Shown here: in pieces, positions 23,856 to 29,888 of the stretch
How positions within the stretch are numbered: the first letter of the stretch is position 1
Layout of the letters: every line of letters starts with the position of its first letter
Source of the DNA: Candidatus Saccharibacteria bacterium UBA6575
Lineage (GTDB): Bacteria; Patescibacteriota; Saccharimonadia; Saccharimonadales; Saccharimonadaceae
Length of the DNA: 29,888 nucleotides
Assembly: GCA_002434005.1 (NCBI GenBank)
Contig: DJJF01000010.1
Location: 8,113 to 38,000 of the forward strand
Direction: 5' to 3'
Position numbers and translations under genes: made by a program
The notes under the pieces: model-generated
Databases searched by the model: none
The model's input: only the letters and a program-made list of their open reading frames with translations
What the model was told of the DNA's origin: nothing

Positions 23856-24377
23856 ATGGATCCACACACGGATAACCGAAATGTTACGGACGAGTTTAAG
23901 GGCAAGAGCGAAGATGAGATTATCGCCGAGCTTGACGCTCGTGGAGTGCAAGTTGAAATTGCGATTGAAAATACGCTCCGAGATTTTAATATGGGGTCAA
24001 TTGTTCGGACAGCTAACGCATTCGGAATCCGTACTGTTCACGTCGTCGGACGCAAGCAATGGAATAAACGCGGCGCCATGATGACGGATAAATATCTCCA
24101 CACCCAGTATCATGAGTCGTTCAGTGACCTTAGAACATACGCTAACTCTAAGCAGTATCGAATTGTCGCAGTTGATAACGTACCTGGTTCCATACCGCTC
24201 GAAGATTCTACGAAAGAATCGACTTCAATTCTCCTGTTTGGGCAAGAGGGTCCAGGGCTGAGCAAGGAAGCTTTACAAGAAGCAGACACTATAGTGGCTA
24301 TCGAGCAATCGGGGAGTACGCGTTCACTAAATGTTGGAGTCGCAGCCGGCATTGCCATATATACGTGGCTACACTGA
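23856..24377 (+). CDS. SpoU/TrmH family RNA 2'-O-methyltransferase
   Basis: A 173-residue SPOUT-fold enzyme that methylates ribose 2'-OH in tRNA or rRNA with S-adenosylmethionine. The three SpoU motifs are clear: motif 1 ENTLRDFNMGSIVRTANAFG (N and R conserved, about 43-62), motif 2 ILLFGQEGPGLS near 127-138, and motif 3 IEQSGSTRSLNVGVAAGIAIY near 149-169. No extra N-terminal RNA-binding domain is present beyond about 35 charged residues. The start at 23856 is taken because a -10 box lies six bases upstream and no better start exists. The target nucleotide cannot be told from sequence. Confidence 0.9.
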   Translation: MDPHTDNRNVTDEFKGKSEDEIIAELDARGVQVEIAIENTLRDFNMGSIVRTANAFGIRTVHVVGRKQWNKRGAMMTDKYLHTQYHESFSDLRTYANSKQYRIVAVDNVPGSIPLEDSTKESTSILLFGQEGPGLSKEALQEADTIVAIEQSGSTRSLNVGVAAGIAIYTWLH

Positions 24378-24378
24378 T

Positions 24379-24407
24379 TTGACACAGGTTATCTTACGTA
24401 ACATACT
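24379..24407 (+). promoter_or_regulatory. promoter of the unknown gene at 24434
   Basis: TTGACA (24379-24384), a 17-base spacer and CATACT (24402-24407). A palindrome TTACGTAA (24394-24401) abuts the -10. The -35, spacing and -10 are identical to those upstream of rpoB. Confidence 0.7.
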
Positions 24408-24433
24408 TAAAATATAACTAGCGAGGTATGTTC

Positions 24434-24934
24434 ATGACCGAATCGTTACGCTCAGATGGGTCACACCCGGATGATCTCGCTGTCTTGCCTGTGAGTGGCT
24501 TTGAATCAGAAGGTCGTGAGCTCGAGCCCGCTGTCGTGGTTGAGCAGTTCCTCAATCAGTGCCAGCATACAAATGCTGGAACACGTGCGAATCTTGCGGA
24601 GTTTATCCTTGCTGCATTGAAAGAAACCCCGGAAAGTGACTGGGTAAAGATCTTACAGGCGCAAAAGGTGGTTCCAGAAGATGAAGATTATATTCGTCTC
24701 ATGAAGGAAGACAAGATATATGAAGGTATATCTACGCTAAGCCACAGAACGCGACCAATGGTCGGGCACGGAAACGTCTTAGCACTCGAGAGAAAAGCCT
24801 TGATAGAGCTCATGGAGCTTCGAGCTGGCCAGTCGCTTGCAGCGGGCGATCCTTCAGCACTACAGCACCTTGATCAAAAATGGGGTGCCGTGATTGACAA
24901 GTTATTCAAAGGTTGGGAATCGATTCGTAACTAA
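24434..24934 (+). CDS. conserved-looking small acidic protein of unknown function
   Basis: A 166-residue soluble protein I do not recognise. It has no signal peptide, membrane segment or cysteine-rich motif apart from a single Cys near residue 43. Most of it looks helical, with an acidic N-terminus and recognisable blocks such as DWVKILQAQKVVPEDEDYIRLM and, near the end, DQKWGAVIDKLFKGW (each part of one helix-rich domain). GAGGT (24423-24427) is six bases before ATG 24434 and abuts the in-frame ATG 24428, so 24434 is the better start. It has its own consensus-like promoter. The hisS gene follows 34 bases later and may share the transcript. Confidence 0.75.
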   Translation: MTESLRSDGSHPDDLAVLPVSGFESEGRELEPAVVVEQFLNQCQHTNAGTRANLAEFILAALKETPESDWVKILQAQKVVPEDEDYIRLMKEDKIYEGISTLSHRTRPMVGHGNVLALERKALIELMELRAGQSLAAGDPSALQHLDQKWGAVIDKLFKGWESIRN

Positions 24935-24968
24935 GCGAGAATTGCAAAATATTCTGTTATCTAGGAAA

Positions 24969-26318
24969 ATGACAGAGATGACATCTCTTTCGACAAATCC
25001 GTACAAAGGCACTCGGGACTACTACCCGGCTGATAAACGTATCCAAAACTACATCTTTAATGTCTGGGCAAAGGTAGCTCATCGGTTTGGATATGAGGAA
25101 TATGCAGCACCATTATTAGAGCCTATCGAAGTATATGCTGCGAAGAGTGGCCAGGAATTAGTTGGTGAGCAGACCTATCGATTTGTTGACCGAGGCGACC
25201 GCGAAGTGGTGATACGGCCAGAGATGACACCGAGCATTAGTCGTATGGTCGCAGCTAAACGTCAGGAGCTGGCATACCCGGCAAGACTCTTTAGTATTGC
25301 GAATTTCATGCGATATGAGCGTCCTCAGAGAGGTAGGGAGCGTGAATTCTGGCAACTAAATGTTGACATCTTTGGTGCTGACGGAGCTTTAGCAGAGGCC
25401 GAGATCATTACACTCGGATTCGAAATGATGAAATCATTTGGTGCGAAGCCAGATATGTACAGTATTAAGATTAATAGTCGCAGTGTCATAGATGTAATGA
25501 TGCACGACTACTTAGGCCTAGATCCAATTCAAGCCCCACTCATGGTTAAGTTATTTGATCGAAAAAGTAAGATTTCAAACGAAGAGTTTCGAGACCAGGC
25601 GATTGAAATTTTCGGCAATGAAGCAGCAAAAGATGGATTATCAAAAATCGCTCAACTGCTGGTTGCAAAAGGTGTCGAAGATATGCCAAAGCAGATCGCT
25701 GACACGCCAGCTGTCGAAGAGTTAAAGCAGCTATTCAAGGTTCTCCACGATAGAGGCATCACGAACGCCCAGTTCGACATTACCCTCATGCGCGGCTTTG
25801 ACTACTACACAGGTACTGTATTTGAGTTCTTCGATAATCATCCTGATAATAACAGGGCAATGTTTGGCGGCGGACGCTATGACGGACTCGTGGGACTGTT
25901 TGGTGCGGAGCCGCTCAGTGCCGTAGGGATGGCGCCAGGGCTCACTATGACGGAGGTATTCCTAGAAAGTCATGGCCTTATGCCTGACCTGGCTTCCACG
26001 ACACAGGTGTACATTGCCGTATTAGGTGAAGATACACTCCAGGGCGCTTCAAAGCTCGCAGACCGGCTTCGTGAAGAGGAAGTAAATGTCGAGCTAGACA
26101 TTACGGGTCGGAAGATTGATAAGCAGATTAAAACGGCAGTGAAAAAACAAATTCCGTATGTTTTATTCGTAGGAGAGAATGAGCTCAAGTCTGAAAAGTA
26201 TAACTTGAAGGACACGCATACTGGCGAAGAGGAGTCTCTTAGTTTTGAACGAACGGTGAGTCGTATCAAAGATCGTCGTCGCAAATACTCAGCCGACGAT
26301 GACGAGTTGTTCGATTAG
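24969..26318 (+). CDS. hisS: histidyl-tRNA synthetase
   Basis: Charges tRNA-His with histidine. It has 449 residues from ATG 24969. The class II signatures are present: NPYKGTRDYYP at the start, motif 2 MRYERPQRGREREFWQLNVD near 114, the histidine-binding RGFDYYTGTVFEFF, and motif 3 FGGGRYDGLVGLFG followed by GMAPGLTM. The last 90 residues are the anticodon-binding domain (VYIAVLGEDTLQGASKLADRL). An earlier in-frame ATG at 24894 lies inside the preceding gene and is unlikely; ATG 24978 is also possible. AGGA just upstream gives a weak ribosome site, and TTATCT six bases before ATG raises the leaderless option. Confidence 0.96.
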   Translation: MTEMTSLSTNPYKGTRDYYPADKRIQNYIFNVWAKVAHRFGYEEYAAPLLEPIEVYAAKSGQELVGEQTYRFVDRGDREVVIRPEMTPSISRMVAAKRQELAYPARLFSIANFMRYERPQRGREREFWQLNVDIFGADGALAEAEIITLGFEMMKSFGAKPDMYSIKINSRSVIDVMMHDYLGLDPIQAPLMVKLFDRKSKISNEEFRDQAIEIFGNEAAKDGLSKIAQLLVAKGVEDMPKQIADTPAVEELKQLFKVLHDRGITNAQFDITLMRGFDYYTGTVFEFFDNHPDNNRAMFGGGRYDGLVGLFGAEPLSAVGMAPGLTMTEVFLESHGLMPDLASTTQVYIAVLGEDTLQGASKLADRLREEEVNVELDITGRKIDKQIKTAVKKQIPYVLFVGENELKSEKYNLKDTHTGEEESLSFERTVSRIKDRRRKYSADDDELFD

Positions 26319-26344
26319 CCTGTCTGTTCAATCTGTTCTACATC

Positions 26345-26353
26345 TGTTATAGT
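26345..26353 (+). promoter_or_regulatory. extended -10 of tig
   Basis: TGT-TATAGT (26345-26353), then ten bases to ATG 26364, giving a predicted leader of about four bases with no Shine-Dalgarno. Three copies of TCTGTT lie at 26323, 26332 and 26343. Confidence 0.55.
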
Positions 26354-26363
26354 TGGTCTTTGT

Positions 26364-27653
26364 ATGAAGACTCTTGTAGAAAATATCTCACCCACCAAAG
26401 TAAAAGTAACTATCACACTCGGTAAAGAAGAGCTCGATGCTGCCGAACAGGTAGCACTTACAAAACTCGCATCCAGCGTCAAAGTGCCAGGCTTCCGTAA
26501 AGGCAAAGTGCCGGCAAGCGTGGCTGCAAAACACGTCGATCCAAACCTGCTTGCCCAGCAAACTGCCGATGACGCCTTAAGCAAAGCAGTAGCTGAAGCG
26601 TTTTTAGCCGAAAACATTCAAGCGCTTGATCGACCGGAAGTTGAATTGAAAAAATTTGTTCCAGGTAGCGAAATGGAGTTCACGGCCGAGGCTGAAATAC
26701 TTCCTAAGATAACACTTGGTAACTACAAAAAACTCGGTGTTAAGAAGCAGACAACATCTGTGACTGATGCGGATGTTGACGAGATTCTTGAACGGATGCG
26801 CGACGGTATGAGCGAGAAAAAAGATGTTACTCGTGCCGCAAAGGATGGCGACGAAGTTACAATTGATTTTGTCGGTAAAAAAGATGATGTCGCTTTTGAC
26901 GGCGGAACCGCGCAGAACTACGACTTAAAGCTTGGCTCAAATTCATTTATCCCCGGATTCGAAGAAGGTATTGTTGGCAAAAAGATTGGCGATACATTTG
27001 ATCTCGACCTGGCCTTTCCTAAGGAATATCACGTTGCCGATTTAGCCGGTCAAAACGTCGTGTTCACGACCATGCTTAAAAAGGTTAAAGAACTGGTAAA
27101 GCCTAAACTCGATGACGCCTTCGCGAAAAAAGCTGACAGTCGATTGTCTACTCTCAAAGAACTTCGTGATGACATTCGTAAAGAATTAACTGCTCAAAAA
27201 GAGCGAGAAGATACTGACGCATTCAAAGACGCGTTAGTGGGAAAGCTGCTTGAGATATCAGAAGTCCCAGTTCCGAAAATCCTTCTTGACGACCAAGTTC
27301 GTAGCATCGAACAAGATATGACGCAGAACCTGATGTATCAGGGCCTCACAATCGAACAGTATGTCCTAAATCAAAAGTATAAGGACCAGGACGACTGGCG
27401 CGAAAAAGAAGTAATTCCTGCCGCTGAGAAACGCGTAAAAGCTGGCCTCGTGCTGGCAGAGCTTTCCAAGGTAGAAAAAGTTGAAGCATCGGCGGACGAA
27501 CTAGCTGAGCACATCAACTTATATAAGACTCAGTACGCAAACAACCCAGAAATGGTAAAGCGCTTCGATGAACCTGAAGCACAGCGCGATATAGCCAATC
27601 GTCTTCTGACTGAAAAAACCGTCGATCGATTGGTAGAGCTTAATAGCAAATAA
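26364..27653 (+). CDS. tig: trigger factor (ribosome-associated chaperone and prolyl isomerase)
   Basis: Binds the ribosome exit tunnel and folds nascent chains. It has 429 residues. The ribosome-binding loop is in the N-terminal domain: VPGFRKGKVPASV near 40-52 (the GFRxxK signature). An FKBP-type domain spans about 150-245 (GDEVTIDFVGKKDDVAF, FIPGFEEGIVGKKIGD), and the C-terminal helical chaperone arms fill the rest. The initiation region has a -10 box but no ribosome site. No terminator for this strand is visible after the gene; the hairpin at 27658-27679 has its U-tract on the other strand. It is near clpP, as in many bacteria, with one opposing gene between. Confidence 0.96.
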   Translation: MKTLVENISPTKVKVTITLGKEELDAAEQVALTKLASSVKVPGFRKGKVPASVAAKHVDPNLLAQQTADDALSKAVAEAFLAENIQALDRPEVELKKFVPGSEMEFTAEAEILPKITLGNYKKLGVKKQTTSVTDADVDEILERMRDGMSEKKDVTRAAKDGDEVTIDFVGKKDDVAFDGGTAQNYDLKLGSNSFIPGFEEGIVGKKIGDTFDLDLAFPKEYHVADLAGQNVVFTTMLKKVKELVKPKLDDAFAKKADSRLSTLKELRDDIRKELTAQKEREDTDAFKDALVGKLLEISEVPVPKILLDDQVRSIEQDMTQNLMYQGLTIEQYVLNQKYKDQDDWREKEVIPAAEKRVKAGLVLAELSKVEKVEASADELAEHINLYKTQYANNPEMVKRFDEPEAQRDIANRLLTEKTVDRLVELNSK

Positions 27654-27679
27654 AAAATGGTGAGCATGAAAGCTCACCA
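27652..27679 (-). terminator. terminator of the small membrane protein gene
   Basis: Minus strand: TGGTGAGC (27679-27672), loop TTTCAT, GCTCACCA (27665-27658), then TTTTTT (27657-27652). It abuts the tig stop codon. On the plus strand no T-run follows. Confidence 0.85.
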
Positions 27680-27721
27680 AGACCACGGTCATCGATGCAC
27701 GTGGTCGTATCGTCGCAAGAC

Positions 27722-28057
27722 TTACCGATCGAGTAGCCGACTGAGCGGCGACCTTTGCCAGAGGAATCTGACGAAGAATCCCATCGCGAATCCTGCGAAG
27801 ATCGATGCGATCATCAAAGTGACGATCACAAGAACGTAGTCGCCGGGTCCAAGCAGCAGATTGAGCATCTCGCGATATGGCTGAAATAGCCATCCGACAT
27901 AGTTCGTGCCGGTCCAGGTCTCACGTGTTGCTGCGACACCGATGGTTACTGAGTAGAAGCAGAAGATCCCAATGATCCACAGCAGGTAATACCGGCTGGG
28001 AACGAGACGCTTGAGGTACTTGTTCATTGCAGCTCCAAATGTTGAAGAACGATACAT
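27722..28057 (-). CDS. small membrane protein, unknown function
   Basis: A 111-residue protein with two membrane segments: YYLLWIIGIFCFYSVTIGVA (about 33-52 of the long form) and DYVLVIVTLMIASIFAGFAM (about 74-93). Basic residues follow the second helix (FFVRFLWQR), and the loop between contains WTGTNYVGWLFQPYREM. Two starts are possible. ATG 28057 lies five bases after TATAGT of a good promoter and would be leaderless; ATG 28027 (101 residues) has GGAG upstream. I list the longer one. It is antisense to its neighbours, between tig and clpP, and has its own promoter and terminator, so it is a real unit. No family recognised. Confidence 0.7.
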   Translation of the reverse strand: MYRSSTFGAAMNKYLKRLVPSRYYLLWIIGIFCFYSVTIGVAATRETWTGTNYVGWLFQPYREMLNLLLGPGDYVLVIVTLMIASIFAGFAMGFFVRFLWQRSPLSRLLDR

Positions 28058-28062
28058 ACATA

Positions 28063-28091
28063 ACTATATCATAAATACATAAATTAATCAA
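28063..28091 (-). promoter_or_regulatory. promoter of the small membrane protein gene
   Basis: Minus strand: TTGATT (28091-28086), a 17-base spacer and TATAGT (28068-28063). The first in-frame ATG comes five bases later. Confidence 0.7.
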
Positions 28092-28102
28092 CTTTACTCA
28101 CA

Positions 28103-28129
28103 TTGGCACTCGCATTGCGTGAGTGCTAG
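28103..28129. promoter_or_regulatory. CIRCE operator (HrcA site) of clpP
   Basis: TTGGCACTC (28103-28111), GCATTGCGT, GAGTGCTAG (28121-28129). Compared with the CIRCE consensus TTAGCACTC-N9-GAGTGCTAA there is one change in each arm. The nine-base spacer differs from that of clpC at a single base. Confidence 0.9.
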
Positions 28130-28144
28130 TTGGTGGTATATACT
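28115..28144 (+). promoter_or_regulatory. clpP promoter, -35 inside CIRCE, leaderless
   Basis: TTGCGT (28115-28120), an 18-base spacer and TATACT (28139-28144), then six bases to ATG 28151. The start of transcription would be at the ATG. Confidence 0.7.
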
Positions 28145-28150
28145 TAATAT

Positions 28151-28744
28151 ATGAATCCAACCAGCTATCTTGTTCCAACAGTCATCGAAAGTTCAGCACA
28201 GGGCGAACGCGCATTCGATATATATTCAAGACTACTTAAAGAACGAATTATATTCCTAGGTGAAGGCGTCAATGAACATACAGCGAATCTCGTTGTCGCT
28301 CAGCTGCTTCATCTCGCATACGAAGACCCTAAGAAGGATATCTCCTTATATATAAATAGTCCGGGCGGTAGCGTATATGACGGTTTAGCTATATACGACA
28401 CCATGCAGTTTATTAAGCCTGATGTCGCAACGTATGGCATTGGCTTACAGGCAAGCATGGGTGCATTCCTGCTTTCGAGCGGTGCAAAAGGCAAACGCTA
28501 CGCACTGCCAAATTCTCGGATCATGATTCACCAGCCTTCAAGCGGAACACAAGGCAAGATTAGCGATCAGGAAATCACACTTCGAGAGGGCATCTATCTA
28601 AAAAAGCGCCTCAATGAGATCCTTGCAAAAAATACCGGTCAAAAACTTTCTAAGATTGAAAAAGATGTCGATCGGGATTTCTGGATGAGTGCAGACGAGT
28701 CTGTGAAATACGGTATCGTTGATAAAGTCGTTAAGAGCGCATAA
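28151..28744 (+). CDS. clpP: ATP-dependent Clp protease proteolytic subunit
   Basis: The serine protease barrel that degrades substrates unfolded by ClpC. It has 197 residues, with a short N-terminal propeptide likely. The catalytic triad is complete: S102 in GLQASMGAF, H127 in MIHQPSSG and D176 in DVDRDFWMS, with spacings of 25 and 49 residues as in E. coli ClpP. The oxyanion-loop region INSPGGSVYDG is intact. ATG 28151 follows TATACT by six bases with no Shine-Dalgarno. CIRCE control matches that of clpC 19 kb away, so the two subunits should be induced together. Confidence 0.97.
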   Translation: MNPTSYLVPTVIESSAQGERAFDIYSRLLKERIIFLGEGVNEHTANLVVAQLLHLAYEDPKKDISLYINSPGGSVYDGLAIYDTMQFIKPDVATYGIGLQASMGAFLLSSGAKGKRYALPNSRIMIHQPSSGTQGKISDQEITLREGIYLKKRLNEILAKNTGQKLSKIEKDVDRDFWMSADESVKYGIVDKVVKSA

Positions 28745-28749
28745 ATAGC

Positions 28750-29352
28750 ATGGGATACTCACTGTTTGAATTTGGTGCCGATACCACTCATGCAGACGCT
28801 AGTGAATTCCGTAACGTCCAGCGTAATGACTATCGAAGGATCGGTATATCCGATTCAGATGCGAAGAAAATGGCATTTCACGAAGATGGTAGGGGTGTTG
28901 AATCAATGCTTGCGGCGCTTCGTAACGGGGAGCCTCGGTACTTTGGCTTAAAAGACGGTAATTCATTAGCAGCCGTTGCATGCCTATCAGATTGGCTATA
29001 TGGCGATGCAGCACCATATCAACCAGAGATCATCACAAGACTCGCGAAACTTCGGCATAGGATTGGTAGTAGACTCGGTGTCAATGCCGTTCGCGATTCC
29101 GGCCTTGCAGCTTTCGGTGTGGTAGATGACAGATTCTATCAAGAAGAAGCGGCGGAGTTACTCGACTATGTTATGGAAGAAGCAAATGGCAAGCAGAGTA
29201 GGTATTTGTACGCGGCAGCAGATACTCAGGATGATGAGTTCATTGAGGCCTTTAATAATAAAGGTGCGAAAATGGCAAAGGGTAAAATTGAGTTAGTTGA
29301 CGTGCACGGTGTAGAGCGTTTATATGGTCTTATGCGCGCAGAGGTTCGCTAA
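28750..29352 (+). CDS. hypothetical protein, possible divergent GNAT acetyltransferase
   Basis: A 200-residue soluble protein starting five bases after the clpP stop, so probably co-transcribed and under the same CIRCE. The second half follows a GNAT-like order: a strand GLAAFGVVDD, a helix RFYQEEAAELLDYVMEEAN, a strand SRYLYAAADTQDD, then EFIEAFNNKGAKMAKGKIEL resembling the late N-x-x-A-x-x-x-Y-x-x-x-GF segment of acetyltransferases. The usual Q/RxxGxG/A pyrophosphate loop is not visible, so the assignment is weak. The first half (NDYRRIGISDSDAKKMAFHE) is unassigned. No signal peptide or membrane segment. Confidence 0.65.
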   Translation: MGYSLFEFGADTTHADASEFRNVQRNDYRRIGISDSDAKKMAFHEDGRGVESMLAALRNGEPRYFGLKDGNSLAAVACLSDWLYGDAAPYQPEIITRLAKLRHRIGSRLGVNAVRDSGLAAFGVVDDRFYQEEAAELLDYVMEEANGKQSRYLYAAADTQDDEFIEAFNNKGAKMAKGKIELVDVHGVERLYGLMRAEVR

Positions 29353-29357
29353 ATACG

Positions 29358-29386
29358 TTGACATTTAGAGATACATTACGCATACT
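29358..29386 (+). promoter_or_regulatory. rpoB promoter
   Basis: TTGACA (29358-29363), a 17-base spacer and CATACT (29381-29386). The -10 lies in the spacer of an inverted repeat, CATTACG (29374-29380) / CGTAATG (29391-29397). The predicted start near 29393 gives a leader of about 137 bases. Confidence 0.7.
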
Positions 29387-29421
29387 AATACGTAATGAAG
29401 GTTGAATAAGCTGCGGCTAGT

Positions 29422-29457
29422 AACACGCACGCCATTGGCGAGGCGTTTTTGCGTGTT
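29422..29457 (+). terminator. terminator/antiterminator-like structure in the rpoB leader
   Basis: ACGCC (29429-29433) / GGCGT (29442-29446) followed by TTTT forms a terminator-like hairpin. A competing fold pairs AACACGCA (29422-29429) with TGCGTGTT (29450-29457) and CGCC (29430-29433) with GGCG (29437-29440). It may end transcription from clpP or attenuate rpoB. Confidence 0.5.
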
Positions 29458-29529
29458 TAGAGCAGTTTAGTAATACTTCGGGCGCCGTTACACTTATCAA
29501 CCACTAATCTCATGCGAGGAGATGCACCT

Positions 29530-29888
29530 ATGGCTACGAGCAAGCCAGTAGTAAACAACGCGCGTGTTTTCTTTACGAAGGATGACACCGCACTCCCGCT
29601 CCCGAACTTAATGGCTCACCAGAAAGACTCTTGGCGTGAATTCGTCGAGACTGGTCTGAGTGAGATTTTCGCGGAGCTTAACCCAATCGAAGACTATACC
29701 GGTCAGAAACTCGAGCTTCGGTTCGGTAAATATGAGTTTCACGAGCCAAAGAATACCGAAAGTTTTGCGAAAGAAAACAACATCACGTTCGATGCGCCGC
29801 TTCATGCCACCGTCGAACTTACCAACAAGGTAACTGGTGAAGTTAAAGAACAAGAGATCTACCTAGGTGACTACCCATGGATGACTGA
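29530..29888 (+). CDS. rpoB: DNA-directed RNA polymerase beta subunit, N-terminal part (cut by window edge)
   Basis: The first 119 residues of RpoB, open at the right edge. The start MATSKPVVNNARVFFTKDD leads into the typical N-terminal block: LPLPNLMAHQKDSWREFVE, then GLSEIFAELNPIEDYTGQ, LRFGKYEF, and the ending EIYLGDYPWMT, which matches the conserved VF/YxGDxPxMT motif of beta subunits. AGGAG (29517-29521) is eight bases before ATG 29530. The leader of about 137 bases from the promoter at 29358-29386 contains a possible attenuator. rplL is not upstream, unlike the E. coli arrangement. Confidence 0.95.
   Translation, partial: MATSKPVVNNARVFFTKDDTALPLPNLMAHQKDSWREFVETGLSEIFAELNPIEDYTGQKLELRFGKYEFHEPKNTESFAKENNITFDAPLHATVELTNKVTGEVKEQEIYLGDYPWMT

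Noticed and set aside
24894..24968. Start of hisS at 24894
   Set aside because: It overlaps the preceding gene and adds residues with no family similarity before NPYKGTRDYYP.
27658..27679. Hairpin as terminator of tig
   Set aside because: On the plus strand the run of A precedes the stem and no T follows; it is a minus-strand terminator.
1..29888. CRISPR arrays, insertion sequences, prophage or attachment sites
   Set aside because: No regularly spaced repeats, transposase, integrase or phage genes were seen; two tRNA genes have intact ends without flanking direct repeats.
1..29888. Alternative genetic code with TGA recoded
   Set aside because: TGA serves as a normal stop for at least rsmD, the phosphohexomutase and the phospholipase C-like gene, and full-length proteins read correctly in code 11.

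Overview
The window reads as ordinary chromosome of a small-genome bacterium of the Candidate Phyla Radiation, most likely a Saccharibacteria (TM7)-type organism. The grounds are indirect: very tight gene packing, a short NusA, scattered instead of classical operons (rplS without rimM/trmD, nusA without rimP/infB), RpoB and HisS sequences of CPR flavour, and a secreted HNH nuclease of a type common in Actinobacteria. Genes end at TAA, TAG and TGA alike, so code 11 fits and the TGA-recoding CPR lineages are unlikely. I see no phage, insertion sequence, CRISPR array or clear genomic island. There is no gene-free stretch over 300 bases.

Layout. 1-275 (-): start of an NAD(P)-dependent malic enzyme. 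276-531: an inverted repeat, a probable structured RNA ending in a terminator, then the rplS promoter. 532-1708: rplS and rnhB. 1793-4981: an M1 aminopeptidase (-) and a secreted HNH nuclease (+) diverging from only 21 bp. 4984-5466 (-): a Ser/Pro-rich membrane-anchored protein. 5569-12603: nusA, clpC, a membrane-anchored HExxH protease, radA and a PIN-TRAM protein. 12613-15309 (-): a class A penicillin-binding protein. 15427-21837: tyrS, then a phosphohexomutase / recG / phospholipase C-like protein / rsmD operon. 21906-23806: two leucine tRNAs flanking an FAD-linked oxidase. 23856-26318: a SpoU methyltransferase, an unknown protein and hisS. 26364-29352: trigger factor, a small membrane protein (-), clpP and a GNAT-like protein. 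29530-end: start of rpoB.

How the genes fit together. ClpC and ClpP are encoded 19 kb apart, but both promoters carry a CIRCE operator (HrcA site) with the -35 box inside the operator spacer, so they probably form one heat-shock regulon. Trigger factor and the membrane protease next to clpC add to a protein quality-control theme. The rest is information processing (nusA, radA, recG, rnhB, rsmD, trmH-like, tyrS, hisS, rpoB), wall synthesis and a little redox metabolism.

The most unusual pattern is regulatory. Many genes have a -10 box 5 to 8 bases before the start codon and no Shine-Dalgarno, the geometry of leaderless mRNA. Others in the same window have good Shine-Dalgarno sites, so two initiation modes seem to coexist. 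Candidate attenuator hairpins lie in the nusA and rpoB leaders. The most interesting protein is a phospholipase C / S1-P1-like protein with a complete set of candidate zinc ligands but no signal peptide, encoded between recG and rsmD. All calls were made by eye; no searches, folding or promoter scoring were run.
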